Shown here: piece by piece, positions 27,869 through 38,639 of the stretch
How positions within the stretch are numbered: position 1 is the stretch's first letter
How the letters are laid out: each line of letters opens with the position of its first letter
Assembly (NCBI RefSeq): GCF_907165205.1
Contig: NC_058196.1
Span: 972,501 to 1,036,500 of the forward strand
Origin: Coccinella septempunctata
Lineage: Eukaryota; Arthropoda; Insecta; Coleoptera; Coccinellidae
Direction of reading: 5' to 3'
Length of the DNA stretch: 64,000 nucleotides
Notes under the pieces: model-generated
What the model saw: only the letters and a program-made list of their open reading frames with translations
The model's database searches: none
What the model was told of the DNA's origin: nothing
Position numbers and translations under genes: made by a program

Positions 27869-30337
27869 CTAGGGTCAGCAACAGGCGGACCGCGGTCCGT
27901 ATCCGGACCGCGAAAGGGTAAAACTTGGACCGTCAAATATTGTTGAGTTTTATTGTTTTATATTTTCATTTTGAAATTTTGTCCCTACTCGCCTTACTCT
28001 CATACGTTTCAAAGCAACATTTAATCCAAAACTTACTACTTCTGGTTCTGATTCTACTTTGATTCATTCGAAATGCATTCATGACCTGTTTCACCCGCCA
28101 ACGATACGTGCGATGTGCGTTCGAATCGACCCGGTAAACGCTTCGGGCTTCGGTCAACAAGGCATCGCCCTAACTTTGTCGCACCCGTAACTGCGTTGAA
28201 TATCAGAGATCGTCGAAATTGGTAGTGCGCAGTGCGAAAGAAATGGAGTGGATTGGCGGTTCTTCGTAAGTCGTCAAGCGTAGTTCCGTTTGTAGATTGT
28301 TGCAGAACCATTTCATTCAGAAGAGATCAAGGAGTAACGTTTCATACGTAATAATAGGGATTCTAAAAAACGTAAGGTGGACAGCGAAAATAGAAGATTT
28401 TTGACTGAGTGGACTGAACAATACTGCTTCAGTATTGATACTGCCTGATAGGCCTCAGGCAGTTCCAGTTTGCCTGATATGTAATAAGACCGTCGCAATT
28501 ATTAAAAGTGCTAATTTAAAGCGACACTACGAAACAACCCATCAACAATTTGAGAAGAACTTTCCTCTTGGCAGTGAGGCTCGAAAAAAAAAACTCAAGG
28601 CTCACCTAAGTTCTTACGAAAAATGCACGAACATACTAGCTCGTTGCATGAGCGAGCAAGAAAAGGCCACAGAAGCAGCGTTGCGTGTTTGCTGGACACT
28701 TAACAAACACCAGAAACCATTTTCAGATTCTGAAATAGTGAAAGAATGCATGTTGGAAGTGGTCCAGGCCTTATTTGAAGAGAAAAAAAGATGTTGCCGC
28801 TGCAATTCAAAGTATTCCACTGTCGTCCAGAAGTAATACAGGAAGAACTGAAATTTTAGCTAATGATATCAAAAGAACTTTGCTCGAACTTCTTCAAAAA
28901 GCACCTTGCTATGCTATAGCACTCGACGAATCATGTGATATTGTTGATGATGAACAAATGTCTATTTGCGTCAGATTTTTTGACCTTGAAAATAAAGTGT
29001 TCAGGGAAGAATTGCTAGCAATATTGCCGTTGAAAGGTAACACTCGAGGAGAAGATTTATTCAAGACATTTGATGAATTCATCACAGAATCCAACTTGAG
29101 TTATGATAAAATGGTATCGATTTCAACCGACGGTGCCCCAGCGATGATTGGCAAAGAAAAAGGATTAGTTAAGCGAATCCGGGATAAGAATGCAGGTATT
29201 ATATCTTATCAGTGCATAATTCACCAAACAGTTCTTTGTGGAAAACTTTGTGCTACACTGAAAGAAGTGATGGACAACTTGATCAAATTGATTAATTTTA
29301 TGCGATCTCGTTCTGCTCTTCAGCACCGACAATTCAAGGAGTTTCTTTCTGAATGTGAGTCGACGTATTCCGACATACTGCAACACAACAATGTTCGTTG
29401 GCTGAGTAAAGGTCAAGGTATTGAAAGGTTTTGGCTGCTGAAAGAACAAGTGATCTCATTTTTACAAGAGTTAAATACACAGGAAGCAAGAAAGCACCTG
29501 AATTTTATAACAAACGAGCGCAATATGCTAGCTGTTGGTTTTCTGAAAGACATTCTGAAATATTTGAATGCGCTCAACACAGAGTTACAAGGAAATGGGA
29601 AATTAATATGTGATCTCATACAAAGTGTTTCTGCTTTTTGTCGGAAGCTGGATATCTTTGAAGAAGATATTGCGCGGCAAGAATTCATTCATTTCCCAAC
29701 AGTTCTTGAATACTTGACGTTTTTGTCTGATCTCAAGAATGAATTTGCAACGAGATTCCAGGATTTTGCAGAGATAGGGAAACTATCTCAATTTCTCTAA
29801 TCACCTTATGGTATTTCTGCAGCGGCAGAATGGACTCAAGTGGCTGCAAAGTTATTCAATATTTCAAGGTCTTCACTTCAACTGGAGATGATTGACCTTC
29901 AAGAGGATATTTCCTTGAAAATGTATAAAACAGCACCCACAGAAGAATTCTGGGGCAAACATGTTCCAGAAATTTATGGAAATTGCAAAAAACTAGCTAT
30001 CCACCTGGCAACTATGTTTGGCTCGACATATGTATGCGAATCATCTTTCACCAAAATGAATTTTATAAAGAACAAAAATCGTTCAAGATTAACTGACGCC
30101 CATCTTGAAGACACCCTTCGCATTTGCTGTACCTCGCTCGAACCAAACTATAAGAAATTGGCCGAAGACCGCCGATGTAATTTTTCACATTAGTGCTACA
30201 TTATTTTATTTTATATAATTACTTAAATGTGGCAGAATTAAAATAAAAAAAGTTATAAGTTTTTTCTAGACCTCGGACCTCCATAAAATTTCATTATTGC
30301 ATCCGGACCCCACTTGAAATTACTTGCCGACCCCTGC
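27869..30337 (+). mobile_element. hAT DNA transposon with 8-bp target duplication
   Basis: CTCTAAGG occurs at 27861-27868 and again at 30338-30345, an 8-bp duplication typical of hAT. The ends are imperfect inverted repeats: CTAGGGTCAGCAA on the left and CAGGGGTCGGCAA (reverse complement) on the right, 10 of 13 alike. Subterminal CGGACCGCGGTCCG near the left end is palindromic. The element is 2,469 bp and carries one transposase gene. It sits inside the decayed minus-strand gene, whose codon pattern resumes on both sides. Confidence 0.95.
28350..30193 (+). pseudogene. hAT transposase (ZBED/SCAND3-like), three lesions
   Basis: A basic start (SKKRKVDSENRRFLTEWTE) leads after a frameshift near 28,435 to a BED-type finger (CLICNKTVAIIKSANLKRHYETTH). 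A second frameshift lies near 28,790. The catalytic core then reads YAIALDESCDI (first Asp), SISTDGAPAMIGK (second Asp), CIIHQ and NNVRWLSKG, and continues to 29,800, where a TAA interrupts the same frame. The C-terminal dimerisation region follows (FGSTYVCESSFTKMNF...RLTDAHLEDTLRIC). hAT transposases cut and paste through a DDE site and dimerise by this tail. The gene is dead but well preserved, so insertion is fairly recent. Confidence 0.9.
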
Positions 30338-30474
30338 TCTAAGGCAACTTTATCGCTGGACGGACAGTTGAAGGTCATACATAAACGACATTGGTCCTTA
30401 CGTGGGCAATAAAAACCCAAGTTATATTCCTCCGAAAATATGTTCCTATACATTGCAGAACGTAATACTGGTGA

Positions 30475-31040
30475 CTGTGAGAGGCAAGCATGAAGGCCCA
30501 CTCTCACTAAGCAGCCTAATGCAAACCGCTCTCAAGATTATCGAAAAGTGGTGCGAGGAGGAGGGACTAACTGCCAATCCCTCGAAGACAACACTGACTC
30601 CGTTCACAAGAAGAAGGAATCTCGACTTCGGAGAGCTGGTCTTGAATGGCCAGTCCCTGAAGTTCTCCAGTGAGTGCAAATATCTAGGTGTCATCCTGGA
30701 CAGCCAACTCAACAATAGAAAACACATCTATAAGACTCTTTTCAGAGTCACGGCATCGATGTGGGCTTGCAAATGACTCTTTGGAAAGACTTGCGGGGCA
30801 TGAAACCGAAAATGGTACTGTGGCTATACACAGCTGTGGTACGCCCTATTGTCACCTATGCGTCTCTAGCATAGTGAACAAAAACCGAAGAGGTCACCAC
30901 ACGCAGCCGGCTGCAAAAACTGCAAAGGCTGGCCTGTGTTGGTGCTACGGGCGCAATGCATACATCTCCTACAGCAGCGCTTGAGGCCATACTTGATCTG
31001 CCTCCCCTACACTTACATGCAAGAAAATGTAGCTTGCTAG
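30475..31040 (+). pseudogene. Fragment of a non-LTR reverse transcriptase (R1/Jockey-like thumb region)
   Basis: Reads LSSLMQTALKIIEKWCEEEGL, NPSKTTLTPFTRRRN, LKFSSECKYLGVILD, then in another frame MKPKMVLWLYTAVVRPIVTYASLA and LQRLACVGATGAM...LPPLHLHA. This is the palm-thumb and C-terminal part of an R1/Jockey-type enzyme; the catalytic core upstream is missing. It begins abruptly next to the decayed gene and is followed directly by a Jockey copy. Confidence 0.75.
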
Positions 31041-31129
31041 AAGCAATAAGAATATCCCTTGACGTGAATCTCCTACCCCGGAAACTGGGTTGGACATATG
31101 AGGATATTGAATCAACGATCGAACGAGAA

Positions 31130-32645
31130 TCGAGAATAAATTTCAGGATAGACGACGATAATGAAGATTTGGAAGAACTGGTTGAAGAAAATGATGAAGA
31201 AATGGATGAATTACCAGCGGCTGCTGAAATAGACAAACCAACATCGCCAAATGAAATCAGGGAAATAATTAGAAGTTTGAAGAAGAGGAAAGCTCCCGGA
31301 AGCGATGAAATAACGAATGTTATGCCGCTCTAACAAATATCGCGAATGGAATTATGAGGAGAGAACACTACCCAGAAAAATGGAAAACAGCGGAAGTCAT
31401 AGTGTTCAATAAACCATTCAAAGAGAAGAAGTTCCCACAAAACTACAGATCAATAAGTCTACTGTCGGCGTTAGGAAAAGTAGTAGAAAGAATTATAGCC
31501 ACGAGGCTAAATGAGGAAACCGAAAATCTGAAACTAATACCACCAGAACAGTTCGGATTCAGAAGAGAGCATTCAACAGAACAACAATTATCAAGGCTCA
31601 CAGAATACATTACAGAGGGATTCCAAAATAAACAAGCTACATGTCTTGTTTTACTAGACGTCGCCAGAGCATTCGACAGAGTATGGCATGAAGGATTAAT
31701 ATATAAGATGAGATGTGCTGGATATTCGATCAAAATATGCATGTTGATCCGGAATTATCTCAAAAATAGAAGATTTTACGTGAAAGTGGAAGGAGAATGC
31801 TCCACAACAAGAGATATAGAGGCTGGAGTACCCCAAGGATCATTACTTGGGCCACTTCTGTACGACATATACATTCACGATATTCCGAAGAACCCAAGAA
31901 CCATGCTAACCTTATATGCTGACGACACAGCAACTCGACACCGCAACCCAGAAGTAATAGAACGAGTTCTACAAGAAACGATTGACGAAACAAAGGACTG
32001 GTGCATAAAGTGGAAAATCAAACTCAATGGACAAAAGAGCCAAGCAATATTACTACAGAAGAGAAGACTGCGACCCACAACGAATCTAGAAGTTGACGGC
32101 GAAGAAATCGACTGGAAAAATGAAGCCAAATATTTAGGAATTACGCTTGATAAAGGACTTACTTGGAAAAGTCATATCAAACAAGCAATCGACAGAACGA
32201 AAGCAGCGATGAATAGACGCTACCCTCTGATAGGAAGAAGAAGCCATATGTCGAAAGAGACAAAATTGAAGATAATCAAAGCCGTTGCTAGGCCTCAACT
32301 GACTTATGGATCAGTTACCTGGGGTTTCGCGGCAAAGAGCTATATCAAAAGAATTCAGGCCACTGAAAACAAGCTGCTACGATGTGCAATAAATGCACCT
32401 TGGTTTGTCAGGAATAGACAGATTTTTAGGGACCTAAAATGGGGAACCATAACAGAATTCATGAACAGAAGAGCAAAGAATCTATTCGAAACAGTGAAAA
32501 ACCATCCGAATCAAAAACTCAGGAGACTAATGGACTACGACCCAGAGGAAGACAAAAGGAGAATGCGAATTTACCGAAGGAGACCAAGAGATCAATTGAA
32601 AAAAGATTAAAATAACAACAGAAACTTATTGGAAAATTCAATAAA
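31130..32645 (+). pseudogene. Jockey-clade reverse transcriptase, 5'-truncated
   Basis: The frame starts inside the linker (DDDNEDLEELVEEN), reaches RSLKKRKAPGSDEITNVM and is broken near 31,320 by a small deletion. From 31,340 it is open to 32,610: PEKWKTAEVIVFNKP, NYRSISLLSALGKVVERI, PPEQFGFRREHSTE, LDVARAFDRVWHEGL, AGVPQGSLLGPLLYD and LYADDTA (catalytic aspartates), then KYLGITLDKGLTWKSH and the C-terminal FRDLKWGTI. The endonuclease and ORF1 are missing. The 3' end is about 32,645 (AATAAAG). Fusion with the upstream R1-like piece in one open frame (30,956-31,333) is accidental. Confidence 0.85.
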
Positions 32646-32659
32646 GTGTTGATCCAATT

Positions 32660-33540
32660 TGTTCTTATTTTACATCGAGGATTTATTCCATCTAAGCCCT
32701 GAAACAAGCATCGTGAGATTTGCGGATGACACGGTGATTTATTTCGAAGCACCGACATGGGACTTAGTGAAAAAGAAAGCTGAAATTGGTTTTACTCGAA
32801 TTCTGAAACTTTTTGAAATAAAAAAAATTACTGTCAACATGGATAAAACAAAGTTCATGGCGTCCACAAGTCTCAAACCCAACAGGCCCCAGTTTGATAG
32901 ACTTTCAGTCAAATTGAATAAATCTTCATTCAGTATTGAAGCTAATGAAACCATTAAATATCTAGGAATAAAGATTGACTGTCATTTGAGATGGGATCAT
33001 CATTCGGACTTTGTCACTAGTAAACTGAGAATGCTACTTGGCAAATTTAAGTTTCTCAGAGAACTGTGTGAAATAGAAGAACTAAAGAAGATCTATATGG
33101 GAATAGCAGAACCACACCTTAACTACTGTGTTCTTGCTTGGGGAGGATGGGCAAACAACTCGAAGTTATGCAAAAATGGATATTGAAGATCATCTACAGG
33201 AAAACCATCACTTATCCTACGAATGAACTATTCGAAATTGTAGATGTGTACAAATTATAAGAAACAGACAAAAACTTTGATTAAGAGTCGAGCTAGATCG
33301 TTTCGGGAAAACTTTTGTAACAGAAGTCATTTCACTTAAGTTTGTTGGGAGTGCATAATTTTCTGCTTCATATTGTACACGGGAATACATTTTATTTGTG
33401 AATTATTTTTATTTGATGTACTGCCCACGCACAAGTTCTACTTTTGTGGGAAACCGATGTTTATTTACCGAAAAATCCGCATACGTGTAAAAAAAAGTTT
33501 ACTATGTATTCATACTTGAATAAACATCATTATTATTATT
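32660..33540 (+). pseudogene. 3' end of a CR1-like non-LTR element (same group as the 43-48 kb copy)
   Basis: Starts just before the catalytic box IVRFADDTVIYF (about 32,715) and continues with YLGIKIDCHLRWDHHS, EELKKIYMGIAEPHLNYCVLAWGG, then after a frameshift near 33,180 WILKIIYRK. This follows the pattern of the 44.7-47.6 kb enzyme (YLGVYLDSHLRW, KIIYKKP). A 3' untranslated region ends in (ATT)n at about 33,528-33,540. Confidence 0.8.
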
Positions 33541-35734
33541 ATCAATAGAGGATACACACATAAATCCCAGCACGATAGTGTGCGAGAAGAAAACCGACTA
33601 AGAGATGAACGGTTTATAGGCAAATGCCTGGAACCAAAATTCAACAAGCAGTTAAGGATTTTTAGTGGATCTCGAGCTCAGGAGAGTGAGAAAACCCACA
33701 CTTGTTCCCCCTCAGGAGAGGGTGGTTCGTCTGACTTGCAGATTTTCCCCCTGCTACACAAAAAAAAATTCGGGGCAGTGATCTTTCGATTCAATGAGTT
33801 TTCGGTCGACCGATCCCTACTCGAACTTCTCAATGTGCTTTCTTACTGTTAAAAATTGGAGGAATTTTTAACCCAACTCTACCACTCGATGACATCTCTA
33901 GCAACTCAGTGACTACGTTTATCGTTACATGCTTCTGTGAACGTAACCTTTAAATCGCTGTCAATCAGCTGTTCAAAAAAATCGGTGGAACCTGTTGAAT
34001 CTGCTCAATTCAATTCATTCTATTCTAGATTCTTCGATCGCTCAAGTGATTTGTTAACTTGGTGTAATCGATATCGTGGTTTTAGTGCTCTCTCATTCTA
34101 AATTCATTCAACTCAAATCATATTAATATTAATTCATAATAATTATAGGATTAACATCTCAAAAGGTACAGTACTTTTTTCACTCAACAAAAAATGTAAT
34201 CATTTTTTGCATGTGTCACGTTAGAATATCATTCTACATAATTTTCCTCTCAACATTCACTCCATCGCTTTGCATTTTCTCACAATTACATTTGCAATAT
34301 TCTGCTCTACATCTCTATATCATATTTGCATGTATATTTTCTCAATTTTCTCCAAATCTCTCAATCAACCACGTACTCAATGTACCTAACTGTTTCAACC
34401 TTCTCAAAATGCATCGATAGTCCATTCACCTAAAATCACATCATCTCGACAACCACTCACATTTTAATTTCTCTAATTTTAGCACCAAGTTCACATTTCA
34501 CACCACTCTATTAGAAGCTTATATACTTGTATTCACTCTCATTTTGTATACATGTCACCTCAGATTAACTTTACAAATCTTACGATCAGACTTCTCAGGC
34601 CTCTTAAGTTTCAGGTACCTCTACGCTCAAGTTGGACACTTCGAAGGCTTCTCATAGACCAGATCGAGATCCATCTCACTACACTCAGAACTCTGAATAA
34701 TGGAATACACTCTATCAACTCTATTGGACAGACTGGTTTGTGATAATGCTCGAGGAGGTCCAATCTAATTTCAACTCAATAAGTATAATTTATTATACAC
34801 TTTTGCATGTCTCTATTACCTGAAACTTATGATACCTTATTTATTTTCTCTAACGTTGTGAACTGCTTCTTGTTTCATCTCAATTATGAATACTATTCAT
34901 TAATTCTTTCTACGTTTACAATATTTCATCTCTCTACATTACATTGTTACAAGACTCACCTCAATTTATGTACTCTCATAAAACACCTTCTGCTTTTCTA
35001 ATAGATTTGCTATTCCTGTAAGCGTTGGTAATCATCTCTCTCTCATTCTGTCTCATTACACCTGTCTCACTACATTACATATCTCTAACTTCTCAAGTTG
35101 TCACTGCAACCTTCTGTTTTTCTGATAGCGAGACAGTTTATGAAATCGTAAACTCTATCACTGTAAACGTTGTGCTTGCATGATAACACTCACATCAATT
35201 CATAACTATCAAGCTCAATTATTATGCAACTCAAAATACATAGACACGTTTTTAATTAGATCTATCTCAATTCTCTCAATTCTTATCAAACGCATAATGA
35301 TTGATCTTGTTACTCGATACATGAAATTCACTCAACCTGCTTTTTCTCTCAAGCAAATACAACGTTGATTTTCTCATTGAAACATTACTCTCAAATTCTC
35401 TCAATAACTTCTCAATACTTGTAAATAGGTTCACTCTGTTTAGATGTTGTATATAATTTTACTTCATGCGAGTGTCTATTTATTATGTGAAGTGTTTGAT
35501 ATACAATAAAGATTTTATTTTACCATCTCCAACTCATTTGGTAACAGTCCACTTTTAAGTAATTGCCAAAAATCTCAACACCCAGATTTTTGAACACTTA
35601 CCGTTCTAGTCTTTCTGTGTCGTATTTTATGAGTGTGAAAACAGCAAAGGTTTCTTACGGGTGCACCGTAACTCATGATCCCGAGTATGAAAATAATTCA
35701 GTGCTTTCTGTGATTTCGTAAATTCGGTGACTAT
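33541..35734. other. Gene-free, pyrimidine-rich stretch
   Basis: From about 34,080 to 35,450 the plus strand is strikingly rich in TCTC, CTCA and TCTCAA words and poor in G, so the minus strand is GAGA-rich. The short open frames here have no family pattern. At 35,504 an AATAAA is followed 35 bases later by GGTAACA, like an LTR end, but no partner start or target duplication was found. The last 100 bp (about 35,632-35,730) recurs at 57,767-57,885. Confidence 0.5.
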
Positions 35735-35904
35735 CGGCCGTTTTCAATAATCCTATCTATCCATTGTTTCAGTTACTGAAGATAGAAAATGCATGTGATT
35801 TCGTTTCTATGACCTATCTACAGATATATTTTAGAATGGTTACCAATGGTTACTAATCGTCAGTAAGTGAAACGATGGATAGATAGGTTTATTGAAAACG
35901 GTCG
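35735..35904. mobile_element. 170-bp MITE
   Basis: Inverted ends of about 47 bp: CGGCCGTTTTCAATAATCC at the left and, reverse-complemented, CGACCGTTTTCAATAAACC at the right, continuing through TATCTATCCATCGTTTCA with few mismatches. TAT lies on both sides. There is no coding capacity. Confidence 0.75.
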
Positions 35905-35910
35905 TATATA

Positions 35911-38505
35911 TTGAACATTGATAAGTTTTCAGTTGAAATGCACTGTGAAATGTGCGGTGTTAAGTATAATTTCGGTATGTCATCATTCTGCGTTATCAGT
36001 GTTTATCGTCCCCCAACTGGCAATATTCATTTATTTTTGAATATCCTACAGTATGTACTGAATTACTGTATCTCGAAGTATGGAATAGTGTTCTTATGTG
36101 GTGATTTAAACGTGAATTACCTGGACGATGGGGATTTATCACGTCAGCTGCTCGAGGATTTATTTATTAGTCTGAACCTATTCGTTGGCTCCTCAGAGCC
36201 CACAAGAGTTTTCACAAATAAGCATGGGATAACATCTTCCAGCAAAGTTGATTATATTGTAACTAATACTGATAAGTCTCTTGTGAATGTTACAGTTGTT
36301 GAACCATTTATTAGCGATCACAGAGCAGTGGTCCTTGAATACGTCAATCGCCCAGTAGAGAAAACCAATAGGGAGATTAAAACAATCAGAATGGTTTCTC
36401 AAAATAATCTCAATGAACTCAATTCATTGATTTCCAACATTGATTTCAATAGTATTCACTCTGTAACCGTTGATCAAAAATTCCAAAATTTCATCGATAT
36501 ATTGAAATCCAAAATTGAGATTGCTTGTCCTTTGATAAAATTGAACTCGAATTTATCAAGAAGACCACAGTGGGTTAACCATCGGTTACTTCAAGCCAGA
36601 GACCATTTACGTAATTTGCACTGGTTGGCTCTAAATTTAAATACGCCCAGGGTTAATGTTCAATACCGAAAAGCCAAGTCTGATTACGTTCGGCTGGTCA
36701 AAGATACGAAAATTGAGTATAACAGAAATTTCATTTTAGAATCTGCAAATACTAACAAAGCAGTTTGGAAACTGGTTAAGCATGAACACGGCACAGTTAG
36801 TACTCGGAAACATATTACACTAACCCTCGACGATAAAAAGCTATCTTCCCCTCAGGAAGTGGCTGATGCATTCGTGAATTACTTTAGTCAGGTGAACAGG
36901 CTGGCGCTGAGCAACTATTATGGTAACTCTATGTCAAACAAGTGTACCACTCACAAATTGATGAATCATAATTTTTTTTTCTTTCCTGTACTGCCAGATG
37001 AAGTTTGCAACACCATTGTCAGTTTAAAGAATAGTAGTAGCACTGGTCATGATGGAATATCTGCCAGAATTTTAAAATCAATCTCCCCTCTAATTGCGGA
37101 ATATTTCTCCGATCTCGTGAACGAATCGATTTCCACAGGCCTTTTTCCATCTGCCCTTAAGTTAGCTAGGGTTTTACCTATCCATAAGAAAGACGACATC
37201 GATAACATAGCGAATTATAGACCAATCTCCATACTTAGTCAGCTTTCCAAGGTGTTCGAAAGAATTGTATATAAGCGAATGCATGATTACTTGTCTCAGT
37301 TTTCCATCTTAACTAGTAGGCAGCATGGCTTCAGAATTGGTCGATCCACCCAGACTGCGAGCTGTGAATTTGTGGAGTACGTCTATGAGTGCTTGGACAG
37401 TGGTTCCTACGTCGCCGGCCTGTTCTTTGACCTTTCGCGGGCCTTCGACTGCCTTAATCACCATTTCATCTTAGACAAGTTGTACCAAATAGGTTTCCGG
37501 GGTATATTTCTGGACTGGATCAACAGTTATCTTACTAATAGAAAAAATTATGTTCATATCAACAACTATGAATCTCAAGAATATGAGTCTGATCTAGGCG
37601 TACCTCAAGGATCGGTTCTTGGACCGCTGCTCTTTATACTCTTCATTAATGAGTTGCCTGATTATATTATTGCTTCTATAATAATTCTTTCTGCCGACGA
37701 CACTTCCGTAGCAATCAAAGCAATTAGTTTAATGGAACTTAAATCACTCTGTGAAATTGTAATTCAGAGCTTCATTGATTGGTGTCACAAAAACTCATTA
37801 ATAGTTAACTTTAATAAAACCCAAATAGTTAAATTTCAAATTCGTGACCAAGCTTCCGAACCTTTTGTTATTGTAAACCAGAATGGTAATTTGCAGTCAA
37901 CGGAATGTGTGAAATTTCTGGGCTTGTATTTGGACTCACATTTGAGATGGCATGATCATATCGATCACATTTGTAAAAAAATCAACAGTTCATACTATGC
38001 AATATTGCGACTAAAGAGTGCACTTCCAGCTGATGCTTTGCTGGGTATTTATTACAGTATGGTTTACAGCCATTTGAGTTATAATGTTGTGTTATGGGGT
38101 AACTCAACAAATAGCATTAGGGCGTTCAGGGCCCAGAAAAAAACAATCCGACTTATTTTCAACTTAAGACCTCAGGATTCATGTAAACCAGTTTTCAAGG
38201 AACATAAGATTTTGACTTTCCCCTGTATTTACATCTTACAGTGTCTTTTATATATACGTTCTAACTTGAATCATTTGAATAAGTGTTCCGACTTCCATGA
38301 ATATGAGACGAGACATAAGGAAATACTGTGCATACCAAAACATAACACTGCCAAGTATGAATTGTCACCATCATTCACAGGCATCAAACTTTATAATAAA
38401 TTGCCCAACTCTTATAGAATTATGAACGATAGGCAATTCATTAAATCATTACTGCTTGATAAATGTTTCTATAGCATACCTGAATTTTTTTTGTATAAAT
38501 TTTGA
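35911..38505 (+). CDS. Non-LTR endonuclease-reverse transcriptase ORF2, 5'-truncated but open
   Basis: 864 open codons. The first part is the C-terminal two thirds of an AP-endonuclease (VISVYRPPTG, FLCGDLNVNYL at residue 64, SKVDYIVTN, ISDHRAV at 134). The N-terminal TExW part is absent, so the annotated Met is only the first in a truncated frame. Reverse transcriptase follows: NYRPISILSQLSKVFERI, SRQHGFRIGRSTQ, FDLSRAFDCLNHHF, GVPQGSVLGPLLF (about 563) and LSADDTSVAI (about 593, Ser where most relatives have Phe or Tyr before ADD), then FLGLYLDSHLRWHDH. A 3' tail of ATT repeats is at about 38,608-38,632. No internal stop suggests a young CR1/Jockey-group insertion. Confidence 0.9.
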   Translation: MNIDKFSVEMHCEMCGVKYNFGMSSFCVISVYRPPTGNIHLFLNILQYVLNYCISKYGIVFLCGDLNVNYLDDGDLSRQLLEDLFISLNLFVGSSEPTRVFTNKHGITSSSKVDYIVTNTDKSLVNVTVVEPFISDHRAVVLEYVNRPVEKTNREIKTIRMVSQNNLNELNSLISNIDFNSIHSVTVDQKFQNFIDILKSKIEIACPLIKLNSNLSRRPQWVNHRLLQARDHLRNLHWLALNLNTPRVNVQYRKAKSDYVRLVKDTKIEYNRNFILESANTNKAVWKLVKHEHGTVSTRKHITLTLDDKKLSSPQEVADAFVNYFSQVNRLALSNYYGNSMSNKCTTHKLMNHNFFFFPVLPDEVCNTIVSLKNSSSTGHDGISARILKSISPLIAEYFSDLVNESISTGLFPSALKLARVLPIHKKDDIDNIANYRPISILSQLSKVFERIVYKRMHDYLSQFSILTSRQHGFRIGRSTQTASCEFVEYVYECLDSGSYVAGLFFDLSRAFDCLNHHFILDKLYQIGFRGIFLDWINSYLTNRKNYVHINNYESQEYESDLGVPQGSVLGPLLFILFINELPDYIIASIIILSADDTSVAIKAISLMELKSLCEIVIQSFIDWCHKNSLIVNFNKTQIVKFQIRDQASEPFVIVNQNGNLQSTECVKFLGLYLDSHLRWHDHIDHICKKINSSYYAILRLKSALPADALLGIYYSMVYSHLSYNVVLWGNSTNSIRAFRAQKKTIRLIFNLRPQDSCKPVFKEHKILTFPCIYILQCLLYIRSNLNHLNKCSDFHEYETRHKEILCIPKHNTAKYELSPSFTGIKLYNKLPNSYRIMNDRQFIKSLLLDKCFYSIPEFFLYKF

Positions 38506-38639
38506 TTGATTAGTTTATTTTTCTCTCGATCTATCGAGTTATATTCTTCTTGTACGTGTCCTATACATTTTTTTCAAATGTCTGAAAGGATTGAAATATA
38601 TTATTATGTATTATTATTATTATTATAATGAATAATGGA

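Larger units (their letters stand above)
26858..30507 (-). pseudogene. Decayed member of an insect gene family of unknown function, split by hAT
   Basis: The minus strand carries, upstream of the hAT, FYCPRKDQCRLCMTF (30.41-30.36 kb). Downstream come DRARQEKRLSKQRADD and SCNFDL (27.81-27.74 kb), then LPDSVEKIEFFSDRCGDQN (27.56-27.49 kb), FLVVGHSGMECDSMHSAI (27.43-27.37 kb) and a C-terminus rich in acidic residues ending near 26,858. I recall this order (C-x2-C knuckle, FDLQ-like box, FSDxCxxQN, GHSxMExDSMH) from a large family of uncharacterised insect and cnidarian proteins, perhaps transposon-derived. Function is not known to me. At least three stops and two frameshifts, plus the hAT insertion, make it a pseudogene. 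Confidence 0.6.

Noticed and set aside
33580..33852. 90-codon plus-strand frame downstream of a CR1-like tail
   Set aside because: No recognisable domain; composition changes within it and nothing supports expression.
33847..35544. Solo LTR from TGTTA to TAACA
   Set aside because: The terminal bases fit, but there is no matching target duplication, and alternative starts are equally good.
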